This document shows positions 33,861 through 41,334 of a stretch of 43,464 bases of DNA, one piece after another. Source of the stretch: CAZHDI01 sp964531285 (GTDB lineage Bacteria > Pseudomonadota > Alphaproteobacteria > JAJFIK01). The translations under genes were made by a program, and so were the position numbers. The number at the start of each line of letters is the position of its first letter. Position 1 is the stretch's first letter. The notes below the pieces were generated by a model that was not told the origin of the DNA, made no database searches, and saw only the letters and a list, made by a program, of their open reading frames with translations. The stretch spans positions 1-43,464 of the forward strand of contig CAZHDI010000020.1 in NCBI GenBank assembly GCA_964531285.1, given 5' to 3'.

Positions 33861-34285
33861 GCATGGGAAATCCCGTTACACTGTTACTTGTCGAGGATGA
33901 CGACCTTGATGTCATGGGAATCGAGCGGGGCTTCAACAAGCTCAAACTCGGCAATCCCATGGTGCGTGCCGTCGACGGCCAGGATGCCATCGACCGTATC
34001 CGGGGACTGAATGGATACGATCCCCTGCCCCGGCCGTTTCTGGTTCTCCTGGATCTCAACATGCCTCGCATGAACGGCATCGAATTCATCCAGACCATCC
34101 GTGAGGACCCCGACCTTCGCCGCACGATCATCTTTGTGTTGACCACATCGGCGCTTGAAGAAGACAAGGTCCGCGCCTATGACCGAAACGTAGCCGGCTA
34201 TATCCTCAAGAAAGATCCGTCCACGAGCTTTATGGATGCCCTCGGTCTGATCGACTGCTATTGGACGCTGGTCGAACTGCCATAG
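33857..34285 (+). CDS. Single-domain response regulator (Rcp1-like)
   Basis: 142 residues, receiver only. The acidic pocket is LLVEDDDLD, phospho-acceptor Asp66 sits in VLLDLNMPRMNG, with LTTSALEEDK and the ILKKDP switch lysine. The insertion and EEDKVRAYDRNVAGYI block are typical of Rcp1-type regulators encoded after phytochrome-like kinases. AAGGA lies about 7 bases before ATG 33857, and translation is coupled to the kinase. With no output domain it probably acts by protein interaction or as a phosphate sink between the kinase and the divergent REC-GGDEF protein. Confidence 0.93.
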   Translation: MSMGNPVTLLLVEDDDLDVMGIERGFNKLKLGNPMVRAVDGQDAIDRIRGLNGYDPLPRPFLVLLDLNMPRMNGIEFIQTIREDPDLRRTIIFVLTTSALEEDKVRAYDRNVAGYILKKDPSTSFMDALGLIDCYWTLVELP

Positions 34286-34290
34286 GCCGC

Positions 34291-35565
34291 CTATGACGGC
34301 TCCGCATCGGAAGGGGTCCGGTGTTTGGCCTCCATGGCCGCATCCAGCCGCTCCAGGCACCGGGCAATGGCCGACGCCTTGTCAGGGTCATGGAGTGTTT
34401 CCGCGACATCGCTAAGCATGGCCCGCAGACCACGGACCGCGATCGGATCGTCCACCGCATAGGGCTGCAGCCGTCCGACAATCATCTGAGTCAGATCCTC
34501 AAAACTCAAGGGTCGCGCGATCACGCGGGGCTTGCCCGATGCATCGAGCCGAATAGCGGCCGGCGCATCGCCGCGCCCCGCCTGGGTCAAGGCAGCACCT
34601 AGCCAATTGATCGTATCTAACGCCGTGTAAGGGTCGTTTACACCGGGCGACAAAGACCGGCTCGCGATACCGCCAAGCTGATCGATCAGAAAGCCCACAT
34701 CCTGATCGGCGGTGCGCTCCGCGCCCCAAACGAATGTCCGGCGGATCTCATCACGGGCGTCAGCTGAGGCATTCTCCGGCGGCCAGATCCGGGCCAGACA
34801 GCGGCCGGGCGCCACGAAATCCCCGGGCTGACGCTCAAGCTGGACCACCAGATTATGGTTGCAGGCGGCGGAAAACAAGGCGTCTTCGGACAATGTGTGG
34901 ATATACCCATTGCCGTCGGCAAGAATGGCGACCGTGTCCTGGGCCATGCCGGGGGGCAAGGCGGCATTCGGACCGCTCGACGCACCCTCACCCATCTCGG
35001 CCGGAAACCGTTGCTCGATTGCACCGATGAGCGATCGCCCCAGGCGGGCGACGATGGACGATACATGCACCGAGTGCAGAATATGGTGAATAAAGAAGAT
35101 CAGCATGACGATGCTGGCTCCGGCCAACACCAGCGACATGGCCGTCGTGAGATGAGGAACGAATGCCGCCTCGCCGCTGTAAATACTCCGTAGCGCCACC
35201 ATGCAGAAGACAAATGTGCTCAGAAACACACCCAGGGTCGCCTGATTGGCACGATCCCGGATGAAGGCAGGTATGAGATGCGCTCCATATTGCGCCGATG
35301 CGAAGACGACCGCGGCAATGGTGATCGAGAACACCACACCGGCAACCGAGATCATCGATCCGCCGATTGTTGCCAGCACCGCACGCGCACCCTCAGGGTC
35401 GCTGGCCTTGAGCCAATCCCAACCCGGCAGCCAACGCGCACCAACGATGCCGTCCAGATAAAGAGTCAGGATCGACAGAACCGCACCGCCTATCGAGAGG
35501 CCGCCCGGCAAGAGCCAATAGCTCGACCAAATCGCGCGCGCGGTAGAGAGAAGATATGCCTTCAT
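34291..35565 (-). CDS. DUF2254 family membrane protein
   Basis: 424 residues. Four hydrophobic segments in the first 170 residues (around 20-40, 65-95, 110-130 and 142-165) include the conserved stretch GGSMISVAGVVFSITIAAVV and the AHLIPAF element of DUF2254. A soluble C-terminal half follows, with LERQPGDFVAPG (a barrel-like element) and IASRSLSPGVNDPYTALDTI, also conserved in the family. Function unknown; a channel-like role is only speculation. AGGGCGG lies before ATG 35565. It converges on the response regulator with a 5-base gap. Confidence 0.9.
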   Translation of the reverse strand: MKAYLLSTARAIWSSYWLLPGGLSIGGAVLSILTLYLDGIVGARWLPGWDWLKASDPEGARAVLATIGGSMISVAGVVFSITIAAVVFASAQYGAHLIPAFIRDRANQATLGVFLSTFVFCMVALRSIYSGEAAFVPHLTTAMSLVLAGASIVMLIFFIHHILHSVHVSSIVARLGRSLIGAIEQRFPAEMGEGASSGPNAALPPGMAQDTVAILADGNGYIHTLSEDALFSAACNHNLVVQLERQPGDFVAPGRCLARIWPPENASADARDEIRRTFVWGAERTADQDVGFLIDQLGGIASRSLSPGVNDPYTALDTINWLGAALTQAGRGDAPAAIRLDASGKPRVIARPLSFEDLTQMIVGRLQPYAVDDPIAVRGLRAMLSDVAETLHDPDKASAIARCLERLDAAMEAKHRTPSDAEPS

Positions 35566-35669
35566 TGATCCGCCCTTAGCATAATGCCTGGCCTTGCTCT
35601 GCCTATCCGGTCATTCAGGCACTCGGCATTTATTGTTGCCCGTATCTTTCAGATAATCCAATCGACCGA

Positions 35670-37772
35670 TCATAAATGCTGCCGGGCTTTGCCACGATGG
35701 TAAAGCCGGGCCGCATCGACGAAGCCGCGAAACAACGCACGGATATCTTTGCGGTAAATGAGGTATTCCGGATGAAACTGAACGCCCAGGGCGAAGGTGC
35801 GCGACGGGTCCTCCAACGCCTGAACCGTGCCGTTCCGCTCCCGCGCTGTGACCGTCAACCCATCACCCAGCCGATTGATCGCCTGCTGATGGATGGAATT
35901 GACCTTTGTTTGCGTCTTGCCGATAAGCCCGTGGAGAAGCGAGCGCTCCTCTATGGTAATCATCTTACGGAAGACCGCTTGAAGGAATGGCGAGCGCGGG
36001 TAGAACCCGTCGTCCAAATGGGACATATCCTGATGGAGCGTCCCGCCCGCGAGCACATTCATCATCTGCGCGCCTCGGCAAATGCCAAGCACCGGCAGAC
36101 CGAGAGAACGGGCCGCATCCTCCCAGGAGGCTTCCATGTCGTCGCGCGCCACGTCATACCGGTATCCCTTTTTGGCCACCCCGCCATAGCGCTCGGGGAA
36201 GATATCCGCCCCGCCGCCAAAGACCAGACCATCGACAAAATGGGGCGCCCGTGGTGCGCGAGCCGTTAGAGATACTGTTTTGGCGCCTGCCAGAATAAGA
36301 GCAACCCGGACCGCCTGGAAAGCCAGCCAGTTGCCCCGTTCCGGCCAGGTCACGCCGATCACCGGCTTTATGCCTGAGCCGGCTCCCCAGCGCGCGGCGG
36401 ATCGATCGGCCGGAGCAAAATCGCGGTCATCCGGCTCGCTTTTATAGGTCAATTCCGGCGGTAACCGTCCGTGCCGATACAGCGAGCTCATGACAAAAAG
36501 AATGCCCAGACCGACAAGAGGATCGTCCGTACGAGATGTTTCCGACGCTTTTCCACTCAGCTCGCTTAGTTGTTTCACAAACCGGTTCCATGTATCGCCA
36601 AGGGGCAAGGGGTCTCCGGCATCATCGTCCGCAAGCGACGCGAATGCCTCGTTGATGGCGCCCCATTCGATATCCGACTTTCTTGAATCCAATGCCTGCG
36701 ACAGACGCTCTAGGTCGTTTTCTGAACCGGCCAGATCCTCAATGGCCGAAAGGAGCCAGATGACGGGCGACTTGGTGATCGCCCCTTTCTCGCCCTCACC
36801 CTGATCCGCGATCGCTCCATCCGCTGCCAGACGATACAGTGCCCAGGGAAAATCGATGCCGGATTCAACGGACTGAAAGAGACCGGCCCAGAAGCGGGGG
36901 TTGACCTCGATAAGCTTAGGAACGGCTTTGCCGTTCCATCGAAAATCGAGTTCGGCAACCCCGGTCCAATCCGTGGCCTCCATGAGCCGCGCGGTGGTCT
37001 CGCGAAACGGTCCGGGATCGACCGCTTCACGAACCGCTCCGGCTCCGGCCTTTCTGGGAAAGGTCAACAGGTTGCGATAGGCGGCAATCGCCTTGATCTG
37101 TCCCCGATCAGCCAGGACGGCACAGCAATAATCCTCGCCGTCGGCAAGATCTTGAAGCAGACCGGGATAGGTCAGGTGCTCCGGGTCCGATCGCACATGG
37201 GCGGTCAACGCGTCGGCGTCGTCCAGAATCTCGATACCCCTGCCCCCAACGCCGGTCGCCGGCTTGATGAGGATGGGATAGGGCAAGTCCGGCGCGAGGT
37301 TGGCAACCTCGTCCGCCGACTGCACAATGCGGGTCTCCGGAATATCCAGATCGAGGCGCTTAGCGGTTCGTGCCAACGCATCTTTCGGCTCGACCTGGTC
37401 GATGCTCTCCAGATCGGGCGCCGCGAGCGTGATGGTCGGCTCGAAGCGGCTCCGATTGGCCGCCAACAGAGGAATTTCCTGAAACACCGGCATCAGAATA
37501 TAGGGCCGGTCATCGCCGGGCGCATAAGCCTGAACCTTGGCTTCGAGAACACGCAGAAAGCCTTCCGGATCATCACTGATCGGAGGGTGTACGAAGGTTT
37601 CTTTCACATATTTTGAGAACTGCATCACGGTCAGATCGACATCGTCGCAGCCAATGACCTCGATCCCCCGCTCTCCAAGAGAGCGAGCGATAATGAGGGA
37701 AATGAGGCTCCGGGCATAGGTGACGATCACGCGCCCTGGCTTCTGCGCTACCCGTCCGTCATCGCGATACAT
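35670..37772 (-). CDS. Fused ATP-grasp ligase and class I glutamine amidotransferase-like (C26) protein
   Basis: 700 residues from ATG 37772, which has GGAGGAA 7 bases upstream; ATG 37787 or longer frames are less likely. N-terminal half: ATP-grasp ligase of the carboxylate-amine type, with the pre-ATP Rossmann-like domain (RVIVTYARSLISLIIARSL), ATP lysine in PILIKPATGVGGRGIEIL (Lys170), Glu213 region (DGEDYCCAVL) and metal ligands LIEVNPRFWAG (Glu289, Asn291). C-terminal part (about 465-690): peptidase C26/PuuD-like domain with nucleophile Cys565 in LGICRGAQMMN and His667/Glu669 in FHPEY. Both active sites look intact. The linker (about 340-460) is helical with no recognised domain. It might form an amide bond and hydrolyse a gamma-glutamyl bond, or channel ammonia, but the substrate is unknown. 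A stress-type promoter precedes it. Confidence 0.88.
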   Translation of the reverse strand: MYRDDGRVAQKPGRVIVTYARSLISLIIARSLGERGIEVIGCDDVDLTVMQFSKYVKETFVHPPISDDPEGFLRVLEAKVQAYAPGDDRPYILMPVFQEIPLLAANRSRFEPTITLAAPDLESIDQVEPKDALARTAKRLDLDIPETRIVQSADEVANLAPDLPYPILIKPATGVGGRGIEILDDADALTAHVRSDPEHLTYPGLLQDLADGEDYCCAVLADRGQIKAIAAYRNLLTFPRKAGAGAVREAVDPGPFRETTARLMEATDWTGVAELDFRWNGKAVPKLIEVNPRFWAGLFQSVESGIDFPWALYRLAADGAIADQGEGEKGAITKSPVIWLLSAIEDLAGSENDLERLSQALDSRKSDIEWGAINEAFASLADDDAGDPLPLGDTWNRFVKQLSELSGKASETSRTDDPLVGLGILFVMSSLYRHGRLPPELTYKSEPDDRDFAPADRSAARWGAGSGIKPVIGVTWPERGNWLAFQAVRVALILAGAKTVSLTARAPRAPHFVDGLVFGGGADIFPERYGGVAKKGYRYDVARDDMEASWEDAARSLGLPVLGICRGAQMMNVLAGGTLHQDMSHLDDGFYPRSPFLQAVFRKMITIEERSLLHGLIGKTQTKVNSIHQQAINRLGDGLTVTARERNGTVQALEDPSRTFALGVQFHPEYLIYRKDIRALFRGFVDAARLYHRGKARQHL

Positions 37773-37884
37773 CGGCCGTTCCTCCATAATCTCCCGCCAG
37801 ATGACGAGCCGGCGCACCCTAACACAAGCACGCTTATGACAAGGCCGTCGGATACGCCTGCCCTGATTACGGCTTGATGCCAAG

Positions 37885-37911
37885 GGAACCCGTGTCGTTC
37901 TGGTCTGTTCC
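37885..37911. promoter_or_regulatory. Two-way EcfG-type promoter motif
   Basis: GGAAC (37885-37889), 17 bases, GTTCC (37907-37911). Read leftward it is GGAAC-N16-GGTT, 115 bases before the ligase-amidotransferase start. Read rightward it is GGAAC-N16-TGTT. The palindromic form means sigma EcfG could fire in both directions. Confidence 0.65.
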
Positions 37912-38059
37912 CTCACATCCTGTCATCAGGTGGTCTGGTCAGAACCGGATGATCCGCCATGCTGTTGCGCGCCGGCGCCCCCTACGCCACCAGAAATACC
38001 AGCCAAAGCCCCGCCCCCCTTTAGCGATTATCCGATTTCCGCCAGCGCGGATGGGATCT
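37912..38059. other. Gene-free stretch between two stress promoters
   Basis: Part of a 372-base interval between the ligase fusion and the OB-fold gene. Proline- and cysteine-rich open frames here have no ribosome site. A rightward transcript from the two-way motif would cross it before reaching the second promoter. Confidence 0.45.
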
Positions 38060-38084
38060 GGAACCGCATGGTCGGGCCGGTGTT
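38060..38084 (+). promoter_or_regulatory. EcfG-type stress promoter candidate
   Basis: GGAAC (38060-38064), N16, TGTT (38081-38084). Only the first base of the -10 CGTT differs from the strict consensus. Transcription would begin about 50 bases before ATG 38145. Confidence 0.65.
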
Positions 38085-38144
38085 GATGGGATGTGACGTC
38101 AGCGCGTGCTGATCGTCATCGTAATGACAACAAAGGAGTTTAGG

Positions 38145-38843
38145 ATGTCTATTCAGAAAACGCTCAAAATTGCGCTTGCGACCAGTGCTCTTGCTGCGGT
38201 TTCTGCGGCGCCGTCGTTGGCTGGCCCGGCGAGCAATGCCAAGGACAGCGAGCAGATCACCCTGACCGGTACCATTCAAAAGGTTGAGGCAGATCAGTTT
38301 ACGTTGGATTATGGCCGCGGCACGATGCTCATCGAAATAGACGATTGGGATTCGTTTGACGAAACCACGTCTCTGCGCGCCGGTGACCGTGTGACCGTGT
38401 TTGGTCAGGTCGACGCCGATCTGTTCGAAGAGCGGAAAGTCGAGGCGGCAATGGTCTATGCGCACGACTTCAATGCTTATCTCTTTGCCAACCCGGGCGA
38501 TGAGGAAACGAATTATCGTCTGCACACGTCGCCGTTACAGTTCGAGGATGGTGCGCGCGTCGGTGCCCATGGCCGGGTGTCGGCGCTTGATGTGAATGGG
38601 GATGAGTTTGTCCTGGACATCGCCAACTACAAAATCCAGGTCGATACCTCGAGCATGGAGAATGATCCGCTCGACGGCGAAGGCCGGCTGCAATTGGCCA
38701 AAGGGTATGACGTGTTTGTCATCGGCGAGCTTGACGATGGCTTCTTCGAACGCCGTGAGATCATCGCGCAGAGCGTTGCTCGCGTGGTCGACATGGCGAT
38801 TGCCGAAGGACAAATGGCTGGCGGAACCGTGATCGAACGCTAA
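38145..38843 (+). CDS. Periplasmic protein with two OB-fold-like domains
   Basis: 232 residues from ATG 38145 with AAGGAG upstream. The signal peptide is cleaved near SLAGPA. The mature protein contains two similar beta-barrel units, each opening with a 'GTI.KVEADQFTLDYG'-like strand pair: TLTGTIQKVEADQFTLD (about 38-54) and GAHGRVSALDVNGDEFVLD (about 143-161). This recalls bacterial OB-fold (BOF/DUF5666-like) periplasmic proteins that bind small ligands or cell-wall material. Acidic overall. Function unknown; an EcfG-type promoter precedes it, suggesting a stress role. Confidence 0.82.
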   Translation: MSIQKTLKIALATSALAAVSAAPSLAGPASNAKDSEQITLTGTIQKVEADQFTLDYGRGTMLIEIDDWDSFDETTSLRAGDRVTVFGQVDADLFEERKVEAAMVYAHDFNAYLFANPGDEETNYRLHTSPLQFEDGARVGAHGRVSALDVNGDEFVLDIANYKIQVDTSSMENDPLDGEGRLQLAKGYDVFVIGELDDGFFERREIIAQSVARVVDMAIAEGQMAGGTVIER

Positions 38844-38918
38844 TTCCAGCCATCTGTTTTAAGAAATGGCGTGGTCTCGTGAGCGGGATCACGCCCTTCC
38901 TCAATGCCGTCTGCCTGG

Positions 38919-38943
38919 GGAACTTCAGGCTGGGTTAAACGTT
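38919..38943 (+). promoter_or_regulatory. Strict EcfG-type stress promoter
   Basis: GGAAC (38919-38923), N16, CGTT (38940-38943), a full match to the general-stress consensus. It lies 55 bases before the 57-residue membrane protein start. Confidence 0.8.
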
Positions 38944-38998
38944 AATGAGATGGTACCGCAAGCACGATGCGGTCAACTTGTTGTAATGGAGATGTTCA

Positions 38999-39172
38999 AT
39001 GCTTGGTTATGCTATCCTTTTCTTTATTCTCGCCGTTGTCGCGGCCGTTTTCGGCTTCGGTGGCCTCGCCTCCGCATTCGCCGGCGTAGCGCAAATTCTG
39101 TTCGTGGTGTTCCTGATCCTGCTCGTCGTCTTCGCCGTTGCGCATGTGCTGCGCGGCCGTCCGCGGGCCTGA
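38999..39172 (+). CDS. DUF1328 (YtjA-like) small membrane protein
   Basis: 57 residues, MLGYAILFFILAVVAAVFGF to VLRGRPRA, with two hydrophobic helices joined by GGLASAFAG. This is the hallmark pattern of DUF1328, a family of small membrane proteins commonly stress-induced in alphaproteobacteria. GGAG lies 8 bases before the ATG. Function unknown. It precedes a second tiny membrane protein by 44 bases, and both probably derive from the strict EcfG-type promoter upstream. Confidence 0.9.
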   Translation: MLGYAILFFILAVVAAVFGFGGLASAFAGVAQILFVVFLILLVVFAVAHVLRGRPRA

Positions 39173-39216
39173 TCGAAGATCGAATGCCAGTCTGTCACAT
39201 CCCATAGGAGGATAGA

Positions 39217-39378
39217 ATGATGCGTGGTGCAGGCCGCTTCATTATCGCTCTGCTCGTCCTTGCCGTGGTCGTCATTCTCGGCTTGGCGATTTTTCAGGAA
39301 GCCGACGAAGGCCCGTTGGAAAGCGCCGAGGAGAAGATTGATGAAGCCGTCGATGATGTCGACGATGAATTGAACTGA
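39217..39378 (+). CDS. Small single-helix membrane protein with acidic tail
   Basis: 53 residues. An N-terminal basic start and one hydrophobic helix (about 8-26, FIIALLVLAVVVILGLAIF) are followed by a very acidic tail, EADEGPLESAEEKIDEAVDD, of about 27 residues. AGGAGG lies about 6 bases before ATG 39217, one of the best ribosome sites in the window, so it is clearly translated. No family recognised. It ends 49 bases before a strong terminator, closing the two-gene transcript. Confidence 0.8.
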   Translation: MMRGAGRFIIALLVLAVVVILGLAIFQEADEGPLESAEEKIDEAVDDVDDELN

Positions 39379-39427
39379 GCGTCAGGGCCCGAAATCTGGG
39401 CCTGTGGCCATCAGAACCATGGAGACA

Positions 39428-39454
39428 CCCCGCAGTGTACGCTGCGGGGTTTTT
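39428..39454 (+). terminator. Intrinsic terminator after the small membrane protein genes
   Basis: CCCCGCAG (39428-39435), loop TGTACG, CTGCGGGG (39442-39449), TTTTT (39450-39454). Perfect eight-pair stem and T-run. Confidence 0.92.
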
Positions 39455-39491
39455 CTGTATACCGACCTATCTTGCTCTGGACGTATTCTCG

Positions 39492-40094
39492 CTATGATAA
39501 GGATGCATAGATTATCCATCCGGTACCGCCGCAAAGCACAAGCCCGAGAAGCACTAAAAGGCCGTCCCGTGTGGCCAGCCCCATGCCCAGAGCCGCGATG
39601 GCCGCGCCTGGAATGGCCACGGCGAACGGCACGAATTCGAGCGGCACCATGGAAACGGACAGAACGATCGCAAGGACCGCAATGGCCTGAACGAAGGGCG
39701 GTTTCGTCATCCAGGTGAACCGCGGACGCAAGTGACTGTCAATGCGCTGAAAAATCGGCCGGGCGCGCTCCCAACTTTCCTTCAGAACATCGCGGCTGAC
39801 CGCAATATCTCTGAGGCGCTTCGGGATCCACGGAGAGGATCGACCGAGAAGCAACTGACCGGAGACCAAGACAATGAGCAGCCCCAACAGAATGGGCACG
39901 CCGGGGATGGCACCGGTCGGCAACGCGGCCAGGAGCGCGGGAACCAGAATGAGCGGCCCGAAAGAGCGATGGCCAAACGCCTGGATGACCTCACCGATCT
40001 TGATCTCGTCGCCTTCGCTTTCCTCCAGGATCTGATCGAATAAATCCTCGAAGCCGCTGACATCCTGCTGCTCCGAACGGGCCCTATCCGTCAT
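39492..40094 (-). CDS. exoD: ExoD family membrane protein
   Basis: 200 residues. A soluble N-terminal region (FEDLFDQILEESEGDEIKIG, GEVIQAFGHRSFGPLILVPAL) precedes four to five hydrophobic helices containing ALLAALPTGAIPGVPI and EFVPFAVAIPGAAIAALG, the ExoD family pattern. In Sinorhizobium exoD mutants are altered in exopolysaccharide and alkali-sensitive; the molecular role is unknown. GGAGGGG lies 5 bases before ATG 40094. An EcfG-type motif lies upstream on the same strand. Confidence 0.9.
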   Translation of the reverse strand: MTDRARSEQQDVSGFEDLFDQILEESEGDEIKIGEVIQAFGHRSFGPLILVPALLAALPTGAIPGVPILLGLLIVLVSGQLLLGRSSPWIPKRLRDIAVSRDVLKESWERARPIFQRIDSHLRPRFTWMTKPPFVQAIAVLAIVLSVSMVPLEFVPFAVAIPGAAIAALGMGLATRDGLLVLLGLVLCGGTGWIIYASLS

Positions 40095-40133
40095 TCTACC
40101 CCTCCTGCTTCATACGATGATATCGTGTGCTCT

Positions 40134-40149
40134 GCTGCCGTCGGGCAGC
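40134..40149. other. Short perfect hairpin upstream of exoD
   Basis: GCTGCC-GTCG-GGCAGC. It falls in the leader of the exoD transcript expected from the motif at 40157-40181 and could affect its stability or translation; followed on the plus strand only by TTT. Confidence 0.35.
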
Positions 40150-40156
40150 TTTGACT

Positions 40157-40181
40157 AACACAGTCTCAGACACGGGGTTCC
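40157..40181 (-). promoter_or_regulatory. EcfG-type stress promoter candidate for exoD
   Basis: On the minus strand GGAAC (40181-40177), N16, TGTT (40160-40157). It is about 65 bases before the exoD start. Confidence 0.65.
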
Positions 40182-40232
40182 GGCCAACGCATGGGCATCG
40201 CCGCACCATTCTGTCCGACTCTGCCCCGCGCG

Positions 40233-40257
40233 GGAACTTTCGTATCAGTTTGCTGTT
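40233..40257 (+). promoter_or_regulatory. EcfG-type stress promoter candidate
   Basis: GGAAC (40233-40237), N16, TGTT (40254-40257). Transcription would start near 40265, just before a tandem repeat and about 90 bases before the four-helix membrane protein. Confidence 0.6.
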
Positions 40258-40267
40258 TCATATCTGT

Positions 40268-40309
40268 TTGCACTTAAATACGCCATTGTTGCACTTTAAC
40301 ACGCCATTG
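40268..40309 (+). repeat. Tandem 21-base direct repeat
   Basis: Two adjoining copies (40268-40288 and 40289-40309), both beginning TTGCACTT and ending ACGCCATTG, 19 of 21 positions identical. Twenty-one bases is two helical turns, as for regulators binding one face of DNA. The pair lies in the leader of the following gene. Confidence 0.85.
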
Positions 40310-40352
40310 GCGTCCTTTTTTGTGGGGGCATCGCTCAAAGCGATGAAGCGGA

Positions 40353-41090
40353 ATGTCGAATAATCCTGCCGAATTTTCGATCGAAACGCCTGATGTTCAG
40401 GACCTTCCGTCGATCAAGATCTACAGCCACTCGCTCCTATACTATTGGTGGCCTGTTTGGCTTCTTGGGTTCTTGTTCGCCGCAGTGAGTTATTTGGGCG
40501 GTGAACGGGTCGCCCTCGATGACAATGGCGCCGGTCTCATTCACCAAAGCTCCGCCCTCGGACTTATTTTCACCACCGTACTCCTCTTGGTGATCGCGTT
40601 CACGACCGCGAGCGTGCGGGGTGTCTACTCGGTCATTCTCGTGCTGGTGCTGGCTCTGCTGCTTGCCGGTCTAGGTTGGGCGGGCGTGCTGGACGATCTG
40701 ATCGCGGCCATCCCGGGGCTGTCGATCCATATGGATGTCGGCTTCTATTTATTCTTCTCCAGCGTACTGTTCATCCTCTGGACCCTGTCATTTTTCATTT
40801 TCGACCGCCTCAGCTATTGGATAATCCGGCCGGGTCAGATGACCCATGAGCGGCTCATCGGCGACGCGCAAGAAAGCTACGATACGCGCGGCATGTTATT
40901 CGAGAAGCACAGCGAAGACTATTTCCGCAATCTGATCCTTGGCTTGGGGTCCGGCGATCTGCGCCTCACCACGAGCGGTGCGAAACAGGACATGCTGGTC
41001 ATTCGCAACGTGCTCTTTGTCGACCGCAAAGTCGCCGAGATCGAACGATTGATTGCGATTAAACCGGACGATCTGTTGAAACGCGATTGA
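40353..41090 (+). CDS. Four-helix membrane protein with C-terminal soluble domain, unknown
   Basis: 245 residues. Hydrophobic helices lie around 30-48, 68-88, 90-110 and 130-152. A conserved-looking cytoplasmic part, DRLSYWIIRPGQMTHERLIG and a basic/acidic domain ending AIKPDDLLKRD, follows from about 155. It contains RNVLFVDRKVAEIERLI, reminiscent of small PH-like folds, but no family can be named. Ribosome site before ATG 40353 is weak. An EcfG-type motif and the tandem 21-base repeat precede it; a T-less hairpin follows. Confidence 0.8.
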   Translation: MSNNPAEFSIETPDVQDLPSIKIYSHSLLYYWWPVWLLGFLFAAVSYLGGERVALDDNGAGLIHQSSALGLIFTTVLLLVIAFTTASVRGVYSVILVLVLALLLAGLGWAGVLDDLIAAIPGLSIHMDVGFYLFFSSVLFILWTLSFFIFDRLSYWIIRPGQMTHERLIGDAQESYDTRGMLFEKHSEDYFRNLILGLGSGDLRLTTSGAKQDMLVIRNVLFVDRKVAEIERLIAIKPDDLLKRD

Positions 41091-41098
41091 ACCTTCGC

Positions 41099-41122
41099 CG
41101 GCACGCGGCAATCGGCGTGCCG
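41099..41122. other. Eight-pair hairpin after the membrane protein gene
   Basis: CGGCACGC-GGCAATCG-GCGTGCCG, nine bases after the upstream stop codon. No T-run follows on either strand, so it may stabilise an RNA end or work with Rho rather than act as an intrinsic terminator. Confidence 0.45.
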
Positions 41123-41185
41123 ACTGGTTCAAAACTTACAACGGCCCGCACCCCAGGCGCTGGTCCCGCGTGGCCGCGGAGGCAA

Positions 41186-41210
41186 AACGCGTCACATCGT
41201 AATTCGTTCC
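41186..41210 (-). promoter_or_regulatory. Strict EcfG-type promoter pointing leftward, no gene behind it
   Basis: On the minus strand GGAAC (41210-41206), N16, CGTT (41189-41186), a full consensus match. Transcription would begin near 41178, cross an empty 80 bases including the 41099-41122 hairpin, and then run antisense to the 3' end of the membrane-protein gene. Confidence 0.65.
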
Positions 41211-41268
41211 CTGGATTTTCGGGTCTGGAGTATTGCCGATCCGGCGGTCTCAAGGGGCTCGATACCGC

Positions 41269-41296
41269 TTGCCATGGGCGCTTCGATGTCTAATAT
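41269..41296 (+). promoter_or_regulatory. Sigma-70-like promoter for the small RHH-like gene
   Basis: TTGCCA (41269-41274), 16-base spacer, TAATAT (41291-41296); about 32 bases of leader before ATG 41335. The best housekeeping-type promoter seen in this part of the window. Confidence 0.65.
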
Positions 41297-41334
41297 TCGG
41301 TTGTGATCAGCCAATAGCTTGCCGGAGACTCGCC

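Noticed and set aside
40268..40309. Tandem repeats as replication iterons
   Set aside because: Only two copies, no replication initiator gene or DnaA-box cluster nearby; a promoter-associated regulator site fits better.
40896..41132. 78-codon minus-strand frame downstream of the orphan stress promoter
   Set aside because: Starts with TTG without a ribosome site and lies antisense to the end of the membrane-protein gene; the promoter more likely makes a non-coding transcript if active.
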